Assembly (NCBI GenBank): GCA_027604005.1
Contig: JADGJT010000173.1
Coordinates: 4,088 to 46,281, forward strand
Direction: 5' to 3'
From: Dinochytrium kinnereticum
Lineage: Eukaryota; Chytridiomycota; Chytridiomycetes; Chytridiales; Chytridiaceae
DNA: 42,194 nucleotides
The translations under genes and the position numbers were made by a program. Below the pieces are notes generated by a model. The model was not told the DNA's origin. It made no database searches and saw only the letters and a list, made by a program, of their open reading frames with translations. This document shows positions 24,267-36,300 of this stretch, piece by piece; the first letter of the stretch is position 1; each line of letters opens with the position of its first letter.

Positions 24267-25071
24267 TGTAGGGTTTAAAGAGTTGGGGTTAGAATTGGGG
24301 GCGGGGCTTGTCTTGAGGGAGGGGAGAAGAGGTTCTGCAGGGGGGTTTTAGTCACAACACAACCTTTAATTTTCTTTTGATTTTATGTATTTTTCTTATA
24401 CAAACTAAAATAAATGTATTTTGGGATTATTATTATAGGTCTGTTGTGCATTTTTCCCCCTTCATTATTATTCTTGTTCCTTTTTATTTGTTTGACTTAA
24501 AAGTGTATGATTTTTTTTTTTTAAAAAAAATGATTGATGCTGATAGGAGACTTATGGATAAACCGGTTCAGCATAGCTTTTAGTTTCTTCTTCTTATTCA
24601 ACTGCTTAGACAACTAATCCGTGCTTGATCTTCAGGGCGATTATTGCTTTCCTATTCGTTAAATACATATACTCCATGAAGCAGAGTGTATTAGTTTTCA
24701 GCTGACGGGTATGTGTCCACCAGCCTCTTCCCCACCACAAATAAATCTTTTTTTTTTCTTGCCTAACCTTTTTTATTATTATCTGCGTTGGCATTCTGCC
24801 TCACAGGTTTGCCGGTACTCCCATCTCCATCTTTTCTTGATGGCCCGTAAAGCAATGTAATCTCTGTGGCGACTCGAGGGCGGTAGAAGAGGGGACAAGT
24901 TCGCATCTGAAGTGTTATCGGGTTGGTCATGTGTTTTTTTGTTTTTTTTTTAAGGAGAGATGGAGGAGCGCTAAATATACGGTGGTTTGGGGGTGGGTGA
25001 GTCGTGGTTGGAGGTGAGCAATGTGTGGGATGGAGGAGTGAGGTGATTGCTTTTTTCTTCCTTTGTTTCTT
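24267..25071. other. Intergenic region between convergent genes
   Basis: An AATAAA at 24409-24414 follows the Ki-67-like stop by ~140 bp and is its likely poly(A) signal. The rest holds long T/A runs (near 24510-24528, 24748-24760 and 24931-24951). It should also contain the 3' UTR of the minus-strand gene ending at 25072. No convincing gene was found; a 55-codon minus-strand frame at 24763-24930 was considered and not called. Confidence 0.55.
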
Positions 25072-25786
25072 TTAGGTAAAAGAAAGTGGAATATGGGTTG
25101 TTTCCTGGAGCTGATTTGAGAAGCTGAAAGCATGGCGATCGCTTTGCTCATGGCAAGGGGAAAAGACAGAATAGTCGCCTTTACAGATCGCGAAAAAAAA
25201 AAAGGGATAATATAAGGGTGGAGTGAAGGCTATTGCTAAGTGTGGCCTCGCTTTTTCTCTGGCTGATTCTTTCTCACTCACCAATGGAGCAGGATGTTCC
25301 CCGTAGACTTGTGAGGAGGTGACGTTCCTCCTCGAGTTTCTAAGAAAGACGGGCAATGTGGGGTCGTTGGTCGAATACGATGATGGGCTGTTCCACACGA
25401 CATGATTAGGTTTATCAGCGAGCACGGAAGCCTCTATTCAATTTTATCCAAATTGGAGGTGGGGATGAAGAGAATCAGTGGGAGGGGATATGGTTTTAAA
25501 CAAGCAAAGAAGAACAAGTGGAAGGAAGGAAGGAACAAGAGCGAAATCCCCAAAACTCACCGCATCTCACTCTCGCAGGCCAGACAAAGTTCTCATGCAG
25601 CCTGTGATATCTGAGTTCTTTGCGAATGGTTTCACCTTGCACGGCGTCCATCTTTGCGGTGAGGACGCCTGCTCTTCCTGACGCCGATGCGGCGGCTGTT
25701 GGCTGAGAGGACTGCCTTCTTTTAGCCCCTCTGTCGGAGTTGGTTGCAGCAGCAGAGCCAGCAGACGGCGGGGGTGGTCTGCGCAT
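25072..25786 (-). CDS. Small three-exon protein, 162 aa; possible PIERCE-like flagellar protein
   Basis: Minus-strand exons 25786-25561, 25433-25278 and 25178-25072 join in frame (donors GTGAGT and GTGAGA, acceptors TAG and AAG) to 162 residues. The N-terminus is low-complexity (MRRPPPPSAGSAAA). A predicted helix MDAVQGETIRKELRYHRLHE follows, then DPTLPVFLRNSRRNVTSSQ and VYGEHPAPL; it ends NQLQETTHIPLSFT. The TSSQVYG...AP...VF.P...FSNQL order loosely recalls PIERCE (DUF4490) microtubule inner proteins, whose core reads TSNQTYG...AP...VF.P...FS.QL. That would suit a flagellated fungus, but the similarity is from memory and short. The exact last donor is uncertain: a donor 4 nt earlier shifts the C-terminal frame. 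It diverges from lipin with 319 bp between start codons. Confidence 0.5.
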
Positions 25787-26105
25787 AGTGCCTTGCGCGC
25801 AGTGGGTGGTGCGGCAGAGGGGGGTGAAGGAGGGAAGGAAGGAAGGTGTGGAGTGGAGTGGAGTGGAGTGGAGTGGAGTGGGAGGTGCAGTATGTCTTCC
25901 CTTGAAATAATATTGAGTTGACAATTCGGTTGAGCATGGTTGGTGCAACCCATGTCTCATTGGTTGAATATTCAATTAAAATAATAATAATAATAAACAC
26001 ACCCGCCTCCATCCCATCTCACCCACCCCCAATCCAGCATCCATCGCCCTCCGTCGGTCCGTCCGTCCGTCTCAACCTCCTCTGCCCGCACACCCTGCTG
26101 CATGC
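25787..26105. promoter_or_regulatory. Shared intergenic region of the small minus-strand gene and lipin
   Basis: The 319-bp divergent promoter region holds six tandem GAGTG copies (25851-25880), a GGAAGGAAGGAAGG run just before them, an AATAATAATAATAA tract near 25980-25995 and GTCC/GTCG repeats near 26055-26070. No TATA box stands out. Confidence 0.5.
25851..25880. repeat. (GAGTG)6 microsatellite
   Basis: Six perfect tandem copies of the pentamer GAGTG, lying ~65 bp upstream of the minus-strand start codon at 25786. Confidence 0.9.
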
Positions 26106-29100
26106 ATGGCCCTCTCTTACGTGGGAAAGGTAGCATCATCACTCCAGCACAACATGCACCCATTTCCATCCATCCATCCTTCTTTCTTTCTCTCCTTCCT
26201 TTCCTTTCCTTTACTTTACTTTCCTTTACTTCCTTCCTTCCCTTCCCTTCCGTTCGTCTGCTGCTGCTCTACTCTTCCGCATCATCCCCTCACCAATTTT
26301 CATTCAATAGGTCGTCTCAACCGTCGCTGACTTTTACGGCGGCATCAACCCTGCTACCCTCTCAGGCGCCATTGACATTGTTGTTGTCGAGCGAAAGGAT
26401 GGCCAGCTCCACTGCTCTCCCTTCCATGTCAGATTTGGAAAGCTCAAGCTGTTGCGGCCTATTGAGAAAAAGGTATGAAAAACTAAAGTGTTCATTCCGC
26501 CTTGTGGAGGGGTATTGGACGGCGCAAGTGGTGGGCTATGCTAGACTGACTACAATGAGGCCATACTTCTTATGCTTCTGGCGAGATAAACCTTTATATC
26601 AACTGCTCCTCTTTCCTTTATATATTTTCCATTCACCTTACACCACCCTTTGCACATGCAAATATGAATAGGTCTCTATCTCAATCAACGGCAAGTTGAC
26701 TGAATTTGAGATGAAAGTTGGGGAGGCAGGTGAAGCATTCTTTGTCGTTGAAACGGATGACCCTGTCGCTTCAGAGTACGCCACTTCCCCCATTCCTCAA
26801 CCCACTACTCCCCCAGATGAGGTAAGTGTCTTTTTTTTGTTTCAGCTTCTCTTCTTTCAACCATTCTGTAATTTAACGAATTAACCCCCCAAAATCAGCT
26901 TATTTCTGACATTTTGGATCTGGGCGATTCGATCACCCTGGCCTCTGGGAGTCCAGCGGCAAAGGCAGGTGGACTCGCGTCTCCTTCCCCTTCAGACGGC
27001 GCTATCAAAGAGGGGACAGCTCAAGCCTTCGCCCCCGCAAACCGTGCCCGATCGGCGTCTGAACGTCCTCTGTCTGATGTGTTTGATGGGTCTTTTAAGG
27101 TTGAGAGGGAGGATGAGGATGATTATCCTCTTAGCGAGACTGATGCAGAGTGAGTCCAGGCGACTAATTTGAGCGAGTGACCGTGAACCTTCGTGCCGCC
27201 TTCAATGGTCATTGGCGCTCCGGAGGGGCCGTATCGCCCTCTTTTTTGATCCTACCGTCCGAAGCGATACGCGAAGTCATTTGATCTTCCCATGCATATC
27301 GAGCGAAGCGGGATATTAGCATCTTGATCTCATCGATCTGGCGAGCGAAAGCGACCATTTTATTCTCTCTTCACCGTATACTTCGTCCCTAAACATTAAT
27401 GTTGTGTTTTTCTTCTTTCATGAAAAAGCCCCAACGCTCCGAGAGGATTTCGAACCGATATTCACGCAGAAAGGTCCCTTTATAATAGCTCTCCTGTGCC
27501 AGGGGGCTCGCCTTCCAATGAGTGGTCGTGGACGTGGGGCGGTTTGCCCGTCAAGGCTGAAGAAGCTTTAGACGCAACTCTACAACAGGATGGCGAAATT
27601 GCTGAGGGGGGAGACCCCCTTGGTTTGATCAAGGACGGCCAGGCGTCATCCACTTACCCTGTATCTCCAACCCAAGTTTCCTCTCTCTCTGCGGCGATCA
27701 AGGCGACTGCAACAGAGCGACAAGCCATCACAACAAACCCTTTAACTGTCACTGAAAAAGTTGACAGTTTCCTCGCGTCACTTCCTGAGGATTCCTCCCC
27801 CTTAGCAAAAATCCCTAAAGTCAATGTCTCATCCGATGACAACCCCGTCAAACCCATGACTGTCGAACTAAGCCTGTGCGGCAAATCCGCCGTCCTACCT
27901 TTTCTTAACCAAGGCAAAGAGGTCATGAAAACCGTCACCCCAGAACAGCGTCAACACGTCGAAACCCAGTTCACGAACTTCCTCATCACTTTTGACTCGT
28001 TCAGCATTGATCCTTTGATCCTTCAGCACCCAGATTTGATTGTCAGGATTGACGGGATGGGGTATTATGATTGGAACGCGGCCTCGGTCTTGTTGGTATC
28101 TGTTTGGGCTTTTGGCAGGATTCCGTCTCCATTAGGGAAGGTACCGGATCGTGGGGTTACTGGACCTTCTTTGGAACCGAAAAAGTACAGCAGTTTCAGT
28201 GAGGGGTTGAGACAATGGTGGTCTCGTGGTGCTGGTAGCTCTGCTGATGGGATTGACTCGTTGTCAACGTCACCGACCAAACCACCTGGGTTGAGTACTT
28301 CACCAACTCTTTCTTCGGTGACTCCTGCTGCCCCCAGTGCCGAGAAAAAATTGGCGGCACCGCCGGTTGAACAGGTTAAACCGAGGAGACGACAGGCGTT
28401 TGCCAAGACTTTGAGGCTGACTTCAGATCAGTTGAAGAAGTTAGATTTGAGGAAGGGGGTCAATACGGTGACCTTTTCGGTGACGAGTACTTTACAGGGG
28501 ACTGCTAGTTGTACGAGTAAGATCTTTTTTTGGGATTATGATGTGAAGGTTGTTATTTCAGATGTTGATGGCACGATTACAAAGTTAGTTTTGTTTCTTT
28601 CATTTATTGTTGTTTTATTTATTTGTTATTTTTTTTGCTCTTTTCATTCCTCCTCTTTTTTTTTTTTTAAAAAATATCTTTAACTGCGTTCCTTTGTTTA
28701 TTCCTCCCTTGCTCCCTACCCAATCATCTTACCTCCCCCCACTCTTCAGATCCGACGCTCTGGGCCATCTGTTTACCATGGTGGGCCGAGACTGGACGCA
28801 CTCTGGTGTGGCATCACTTTACACGAATATTCGGAAAAATGGATACCAAATTCTTTATTTGACCTCGAGAGCGATCGGACAGTATTCCACCACGAGGGAT
28901 TACTTGATGAAGATTGAACAGAATTCTTGTCAGTTGCCTGACGGACCGGTGATCATGAGCCCTGATCGGTTGTTTACAGCTTTGCATAGGTATGTTGTGG
29001 GTTGTGTTTTGTTCTGGAATGGTTGAAGGGATGATGGTTGTTCGTCTTTGCTGTTTTTTTTTTTTCCCGAAGGGGAAAAAAAATAGCGGGGTTTCTCGAG

Positions 29101-29821
29101 ATTGGCGGGTCTCCGATGCTGTTTTCCCCCATGCCGCAGCCCAAAATACTCCCACCCACGAAAATCCTTATTCTAACCGCCACAAATTCATCTCGGCAGA
29201 GAGGTGATCCAACGGAAACCCGAGATCTTCAAAATTGCTGCCCTCCGCGACGTTAAAAATCTCTTTGGAGACAAAACCCCGTTCTACGCCGGTTTCGGCA
29301 ACCGCATCACTGACGCCTTGGCCTACCGAGCCGTCCATGTTCCCCCGTCACGAATTTTCACCATCGACCCGACAGGCGAGGTCAAGCTTGAACTTCTGAG
29401 CAGTTACAAAAGCAGTTACGTCAAGCTGAATGACATTGTTGATCAGATCTTCCCGGACGTGATGAAGGAGATCAGTGGGGGTTATGGAGATTTTGAGTAC
29501 TGGAGGGCACCTGTTGGGGAGGTTGAGGTTGGAGGTTTGGAGGAGGAGGAGGAGGAGGACGAGGAGGATGAAGAGGAAGAGGAGGAGGAGGAGGAGGACG
29601 ACGTGGAGGTTTCGCTTGAGACCGAGGGGGTGCATAGGGTGAATGGGAAGCCGAAATCTGGAGGTGTGGACGGTGGTGAGGGAGCTTTAGGAAGGGAGGT
29701 TACGGATGCGTCCAATGGTAAAGACGCTACGGAGGACGATGGTGTTTCGGATGAGGAGGAGGGTGGGGAGAAGGATGATTTGGCGGAGAGGGTTTTGGAG
29801 GTTCGAGGAGAGCCTTTCTAA
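26106..29821 (+). CDS. PAH1: Lipin / Pah1-type phosphatidate phosphatase
   Basis: Mg-dependent enzyme that dephosphorylates phosphatidate to diacylglycerol at the nuclear/ER membrane, setting the balance between membrane and storage lipid. Exons: 26106-26129 (24 nt), 26311-26472, 26672-26821, 26899-27149, 27429-28583, 28750-28989, 29200-29821; 867 aa. The N-lip domain (1-112) opens MALSYVGK and carries [19 protein letters not shown] and [11 protein letters not shown]; its Gly in LSGA is the residue needed for activity in yeast. [13 protein letters not shown] is at ~226. The HAD catalytic motif DVDGT is at 574-578, split from SDALGHLF by intron 5. [13 protein letters not shown] follows, then FEYWRAP, comparable to the conserved WRDPL segment of Pah1, and a long Glu/Asp run (29538-29610), like the acidic tail through which Pah1 meets its Nem1-Spo7 phosphatase. 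AATAAA lies at 29852. All key residues appear intact. Confidence 0.95.
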
Positions 29822-30174
29822 GGACGTGTGATTGTGTGGATTCTGTTTTGGAATAAAGGCGTTGACGATAACACCTCTGATAATGCAGCGCGGAGTAAGC
29901 CATCTTCCACGCGAAGCCTACGTGCAGTAAGCCATCTCCAACTCGAAGCTTACGCGCAGTAAGCCTCATCCGGGGTTCTCTCGCTTGCCAAAGACTCTCC
30001 TGAGTGTTAAGGATCCTCGACATCATTTTCAGTTTATCGTGTCTCAGAGCCATGTGAAACAAGGCGAGAACTGCTCCATTTTTTTTTCTTTTTCACGCCT
30101 CTTCGAACAACACTCGTGCGACGCCAAACACCCGTCCCCATTCAACCTCACCATCAACCCCCTACCAAACCATC
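29822..30174. promoter_or_regulatory. Intergenic region with AGTAAGCC repeats upstream of the Spa2-like gene
   Basis: It begins with lipin's poly(A) signal (AATAAA, 29852-29857). At about 29892-29965 AGTAAGCC recurs three times, in units of roughly 33 bp (AGTAAGCCATC, then CGAAGC.TACG). The second unit ends in an inverted repeat GCTTAC-GCGCA-GTAAGC with 6-bp arms. A T8 tract lies near 30079-30087. The repeats could be a transcription-factor site array for the Spa2-like gene (inference). Confidence 0.5.
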
Positions 30175-32942
30175 ATGGATGAGGTGCCGCCCGTCTACCA
30201 GGAGCAGTACGACTGCCTCAGGCAGTACCTGGAAACCCACTTGCAGACGCAGAAACAGTCATCGAGCCAGTCGTCTCAGCGAGCATCGGCGAGGGAGAAG
30301 CTGACAAAGCTGACGAAACATCAGTTCTCGGAGCTTGCCACCGATGTTTATGATGAGATGAAGAGGCGGCAGTTGGATTCGAGTGATGGTTTGAGACATG
30401 CGGTTGTTTGCTGTGATGTCTGATCTGGACTTTTCAACTTGGTTTCCTCCACAGTTCCGTTTTTGTCGGTCAGGGATGATCTGCATCAGAAGAGAAACCA
30501 GGCCCGACAAAAGTTGGCCACACTGCCTACATCCAGATTCAAGGATCTTGCTAGTGATGTTTATTATGAGATTGAAAGGAGGTACCCAGTTGTGATCAAG
30601 GTGTTTGAAGCAAAGTTTGGAGTCGTTGGGGTGAGTCTTGTTGGCGACAAAAAAACACGCTTTATTGATCATCAAACCATTTTACAGTCTCCTATTGATA
30701 GAAAAGATATGGTATGTAACTTCCTTTCTGCCTCCCTTTTTCCAGCATCCTCAAATGGTACCACAGGGTGCAGAGAACTACCAAGCTGGTCTTCGAAGTC
30801 CTCTGGGCAACAACAATAGCAGCAACATCAACAGCAAGCAAGGACAGGATTTCACGTCGCTTGATAACCTCATGGCAGATCTTGGGAACATGCTTTTGCC
30901 AAAGGGTGGGCAGCCCGAGGAGAAGGCGGGGGGGATTTCGATTGTAAGAGGGGGGGGGGAGTCTTTTTTTTATTGGTGGGCAGCTGTCGCTGACGTTTCT
31001 TCTATTTTCCACCTGTCATTTTGCAGGAATCTGTTGAGAAATTGAGGAGCGAGTATGAGGCTAGGATTGAGTCGCTTCAGCTTCGGACTGTGCAGTTGGA
31101 TCAGGAAGTGAATGTAAGGATTCGGGGGCTGGGTTTGTTATTCTTATTGGGTTTTTTTTTCTGCTTTATAGTCTTTGCGTCAGGACAGGATTCCTAAACT
31201 CGAAGATGAGCTCGCTGCTGAAAGACGGGTATGTTTTGTCATTCTTTATTCGCATTTTACTATTGCAATTTGCCGGGGTTTCTTTTTTTTTTTTTACTTA
31301 TTTTTTTTCGTCTTTTTTCTTCTTTTTTTTGACACCTCCTTGTTCTTCGTTTAAGTTGAACGACGAGAAAGACGCTGTGATTGAGAAGATGAGGCAGGAT
31401 TACACAAAGTTGAAGACGGATTATGAAGGGCTTCAGGATGATTATAATAATCAACAGCAGGTATGTCTTTGAGACGGTGATTGTAAAATTTAAAAGCGCA
31501 AATTAGATTGCTCAGGATATTAGGACAGAGGCGACGAACCTTTTGGCTGAGATTAAGTCTCTGTCGAAGCGTAATGAGGAGCTAGCTGCAGAGAGGGATC
31601 GGTTGATGGGAGTTAATAACTCGTACCCACAGGTATATTGAATTCTTTTTTGGCTAGGGTGTCATTATTCTGATTTTATATTTTTTCTTCTTTTTACTAA
31701 CTAGCCTGCCAACGGGAATGCTGGCCAGCCTAGAGAAGGTTGGTCTCCTCTTTATTCCTTTTCTCTTTATTTCTTCTGAGTATAAGCTAACATGAAGAAC
31801 GGTAAGACCTTGCTCCAAGATCCAATGGCAACAGTATCGAGACTAGTAATATCATTCCGAAAGCCCGTATCACCGCCTATCAGCAGGCCGTGAACGAGCT
31901 CCTCCGAGCTGCGAGGTACATGAGCTCTCGTCTTAAAGCATCGTTCTCATCTAATCCTCACTTAGGAGCGACACTCCCACCAGCGTTCTAGTCGCCATGA
32001 AATCCATTGTGATAGCCTGCAAGAACATTACCGAAGACACAGAAGCCTACGAAAACTCATCGACCTCGATCAGCGCGGATGATAAAGAGCGATTGGAAGA
32101 CGTCAAGAACAAGCTCTCTCAATCTCTTACCGGGTTGATGTCATCTGCCAAGACCCATGCGACCAACTTTGGGAGTGTTCCCATCTCGTTGCTGGAAGAG
32201 TCTTCGGCGAATTTGACGGATACTATTGGGGAGCTTGTGGGGCTGTTGGATGAGACTGGACGTGGGGGAGAGGGGGGTGTCAGGAATGATGTTGAGAGAT
32301 ATGATATTGATGATTTGAAGGTTTGTTCGTTTTTTATGCATTTTGTTTTTGGTGGAGGTTGGAAGACCGGGAATGTGACGCATGTTAACCTTCGCACTTT
32401 TTTACAGCTTTTTCTCGAAAGGCAGACCGACTCGATCGTTCAAGGTAAAACAAAAAAAAAGCACTATACCCTACATATCTATGCTCTTTGTTCTTAACCT
32501 TGTCAAACCACAGCCATCCAGACCCTTCTTTACGCTATGCGAACTCAAACCGGGGCCTTTGGGGAAGACTTTAAAAACACCGTATCAGGCATCACGAGTA
32601 TTGTCGATAACCTCGTTGAAGTTTCCCGGCATACTCTTTCCACTCCATCAGCCTCGGTCTTCCAGGAGAGGGGAGAAAAGATTTTGGAGGATTTGAGCAC
32701 AGCAAATGTGACGTTGGAGCAGCTTGGGGTTTCGATGCTGAATTCGCCGCAGTCTAAGACTCTGAAACAGAGGTTGGCAAGCTCTTCGTATGAGATCGCG
32801 AAGTATGTTAAGGAGCTTATCAGTTTGATTGGTGAGTCTTTTGTTTTCGTTGCCTTTTTGGGTTGCAGCTGTGGGTTTGCTTTTTTTTGGTGATTTCAGT
32901 TTCTAACTGTTCTCATTATCTCGCTTTCTTTGTGTAGAGTGA
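30175..32942 (+). CDS. SPA2: Spa2-like polarisome/GIT-type scaffold protein
   Basis: Scaffold of polarized growth sites in fungi, linking formin, MAP-kinase modules and actin. Fourteen exons: 30175-30388, 30455-30630, 30688-30711 (24 nt), 30746-30943, 31027-31113, 31172-31228, 31356-31460, 31507-31632, 31705-31738, 31807-31915, 31966-32320, 32408-32444, 32514-32831, 32938-32942; 614 aa. Two N-terminal Spa2 homology repeats are plain: AREKLTKLTKHQFSELATDV with YDEMKRR, and ARQKLATLPTSRFKDLASDV with YYEIERR. FTSLDNLMADLGNML follows (~161-175), then a coiled coil over exons 5-8. The conserved C-terminal helical region reads SDTPTSVLVAMKSIV and LFLERQTDSIVQAIQTLL. The last exon as modelled is 5 nt (Glu plus stop); an alternative acceptor at 32898-32899 gives a slightly different tail. 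Yeast Spa2 is far longer, so this is a compact form. Confidence 0.9.
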
Positions 32943-33361
32943 TGATAAGCCCTGAATGCCGAGTGAGACTTCATGGTTTTTTTCTCCTTTTTTTTTGCTT
33001 CCCATGTTCTTAGATAAGGGAATTGGTTTGAGATGGGTTGCTTTTTTGTGAAAATATTAGAAAAACAAAAATGATCCTTTCATGGACATTTATTTATGGC
33101 CTCATCTTCGGGCCCTTCACTTGTTTTTTGAGAAGCGTCTGATTTCGTTGTCTTCCCCTTTGCTTGTTATTTGATGAACCTTTTAGTTTTCTCCCCCCCT
33201 TTTTCTATCCCTCAAGTTTTTGTATCTGTCCTTTTCTCTCTTTTCTGTTTGTTTTTGTCATCTGTCGAATGATGAAATATACTAGGGTTTTGTGTTTTGA
33301 GAACAACCTTTTCAATGTCAGCTGCTTCTTTTCTTCTTGAGGACGGCGAGCTTATATGATT
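32943..33361. other. Intergenic tails of convergent genes
   Basis: T-rich on the plus strand, with runs near 32988-32995 and 33190-33250. It lies between the stops of the Spa2-like gene (plus) and UTP22 (minus) and probably holds only both 3' UTRs. No gene seen. Confidence 0.6.
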
Positions 33362-36300
33362 TTACTCATCTAAGTCGCTTGAGATTTCAACGCCAATGAC
33401 AAGACCATTTCCGAGACGTTGAAGCTCGGCTGCTATGGCTTTCCAGTTGGGCTTTACTGTAGCCTTTTTTGACTGTTAGTTCGTGATGTTTACATTGACT
33501 TGAAACAGGAAAACAAAACACAAGCAAAGATGGGGGGGGGGGAAAGGGTTACCTTTTCGTTCACCTCTTCCAAATCCTCAAAGCTGGCGTTGTAGGATGT
33601 GTTGACCTTCCAGTTTTGCGGCTTCATCTTGTCCATGTCCCAAGTAACGCCGACAACGTCACCTCCATAAATGTCGTAGTAAAGCGAGGCAGAGTCCGAG
33701 AGGGATTTCTAAGGTCAAAAAAAGAAAAGCGGAGGAAAAAGAAAAGTGAGCAACATGTGTTTTGAAAAGCCACCATCTCTGCAAAGCAGCAACACAATAA
33801 AATGTACCTGAAGGTCAAAGAGGTAACAGAGAACAGGGTCGTTTAGCTCTTGGAAAGCCGAAAGCTCGCTGCGGAGTCCCATGGAAAGGTTCCGGTACTT
33901 TTCGCTCTTCTTCGGTAGGGCGGTCGGATCGTATGAGACGTTAAGATGGTATTGTGATAGCTTGGAGGGGTCCAAACGTAACACCATGTGGTAGGCTTTG
34001 CTTGATCCCAAAAAGATTTTCTGCAAACATAGCGATCGGTGAGAAAAGGATCAACAACAAAAAAAAGAAGAAGAAGAAAGACAAAAGTAAGGTAAACGGC
34101 GAAACTTACAGCAATCGAACCAGCCTTTGACTCAAAGTATTCATCGGAAAGATACCTCAGCGCAGCCTTGCAGCATTTTTGCAACTTTTCAACCGAGCTC
34201 GGTAACACATCGGATGTCCACCAGCCCCCATTCAAATCCGCTGAAGTTACTATAGCAATCGCAGGCTTGGGCCAACCATTTCCAGAACCTCTCTGTGCAT
34301 GGCTATGCATAACATTCTCAATCATACCATCAGGCAGTTCCCCACTCTCGTACTCAAAAAGAATAGGATCGCTTCTCCAATCCCAGGTTGAGAACAGCTC
34401 CAATATCCTCACAAGACCACACAGAGGGGATTTCGGAGAGGAAGGGTAAGGAGAAGGATCGGTGAAAATCTTGGCGGCGATGATCTCAAGGGACTCTTCA
34501 CTAAAGTGGGTGGAGAGAAGGTGGCTCGAGACGAAACGCTTGAACAAACGGATGGTCAGAGAGAGGAGCTCAAACTTTGAGCATAGGTTGTGCATGCGAG
34601 ATGAGTGGAAGGGTCTTCGGATGTTGAGGCCTTCGATTGCTGCCGCCCTTGGGCCTGTGAGAGAGCTATCGAGGTTTAAGTCACGCTCAGACTTCAGAAA
34701 TAGCCTAAAGACGTGTCCTTCCGCCGTTGTCACATCAACGTGACCAAATGGAGATCTGTCGCGAATGAGCTCATGTGCTACCTTCGGATTGAAAACAGAG
34801 GCAGATGAGCCTTCGTGAGTTGTCATGAAAGACTTCGCGATGCACAGCGCAAGAGCAAGCTTCATTTGAGTCAAAGCCTCGAGGTTGTCCGGCCATCGAT
34901 TGGAAGATTCAAACTCCACCACAGCCTCAAGGACATCCAGCTTGCGTGGAACACGGTCAGTTGGACGAAGCTGCTTAAGCTGCGGGATAAACACCGAGGT
35001 AGAGCGAAGGCCCGAGGAGAGGGGGATCACGTTCGTGATGCTGATAGGAAGGTCCTCAAGGGCTTTGACCTGCTTAGCAAACGTATTAAATCTATCCCTA
35101 ATGGACTGGAAAGACGTTGCGGCGTCTTGAGGGGTGTCTTTTAACCCGAGCGGCCGAGGAATCGTGATCAAGTCTCGGATACCGTCTCCTCCTGATAATT
35201 TTAAACTATCGCTAGCAATCCCAACATGCCTAGAAATCAGGTAGGAGGCCATCCGAGCATTGAGCTGAACGCGATCTTCAATAGATCCATCTGTATCCCA
35301 GACAACAGAGTAGGAGATGGTTCCGTCATCAAATCTCCGCAAGTCAGCCTTAGAACCCCATAGCCTTCTGAAATTCATTACTTCCTTTTCCTCACTTGCC
35401 GAAGGCCCGAGCTCCACAGCTTTTAACGAAACATCTTCACGATGGACGAACCCAATAGTCAACTGAAGCCTTGTCGTCAATGGTGTAGGTGATGCTTTGC
35501 TTGGTTTCCACGGTTCGGTCAAAATATGGCTGCATCCAATGAGTTCCACACGATTTTTAAGTCCTCTTTGCAATACACGCATGATGAAGTAGCGAGCGAA
35601 TTCATTGCGATCTGGAAAGTCGAGCTGAACAGAGGGTTTGTACGCGGGAAAGTTGCCAACTGCAGTGTCAATGCTAGGATCTCGTTAGATTAATTACGAT
35701 ATTCACTCGGCCAACCTAATAACAGAATCATAGTAGTGAAGGGGCTTAGAAATACGGCTCAGGAAGATATAGCTGAAAGAGTCCTTCCGCGAGGACTGCA
35801 ATAAGCTTAGGGTTGAGGTTGCCTCAAGTTGTAACTATTAACGAGGGATTAGATAAGATCAAGTAAAGATTTCGTTAGTGTACAGTACCTGATCGATATC
35901 TGATATATTCAAAAATGCCGCCAAATTAATTTTTCCTGATGGGTCGACAATGATCACATCAAAAAATCGTCGGAAAGACGCCTCCGAAAACTGGAAAGGG
36001 GTTTCAGAGGAAGAAGTCAGCAAGGGATCTGTGGCTCGAAAAGATAGGGAAAATAAATACCCCATCCTCTTCAAGAGGTTGGCCAGCCTTCGTCATAAAA
36101 ATTCCACTTTCTCTAAAATTGAACTTTGCTATTTCGCAAGATGCAAGTAGATTTTAGATTAATTTAAACGATTGATGACGGATTTAGATAAAAGTCATCA
36201 GATCAAGACTCACCAAGAAATTCCAAGGTAAGCTTAAATAGCAAGAATGAGCTCAGGTTGCTATCGAGTCGGAAAGATGATTTGCCGTGAGGCAGGCCGA

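Noticed and set aside
24763..24930. 55-codon minus-strand frame (MTNPITLQMRTCPLF...)
   Set aside because: No recognisable motif or membrane segment, in an AT-rich 3' region between convergent genes; another frame over the same bases looks equally plausible.
26102..26671. 189-codon plus-strand frame over the lipin 5' end
   Set aside because: It runs through the pyrimidine-rich first intron and reads lipin exon 2 in the wrong frame; the spliced N-lip domain explains the region.
29538..29610. GAG/GAGGAC-rich tract in lipin as a microsatellite insertion breaking the gene
   Set aside because: It keeps frame and encodes the Glu/Asp-rich tail expected in fungal Pah1, so it is treated as coding.
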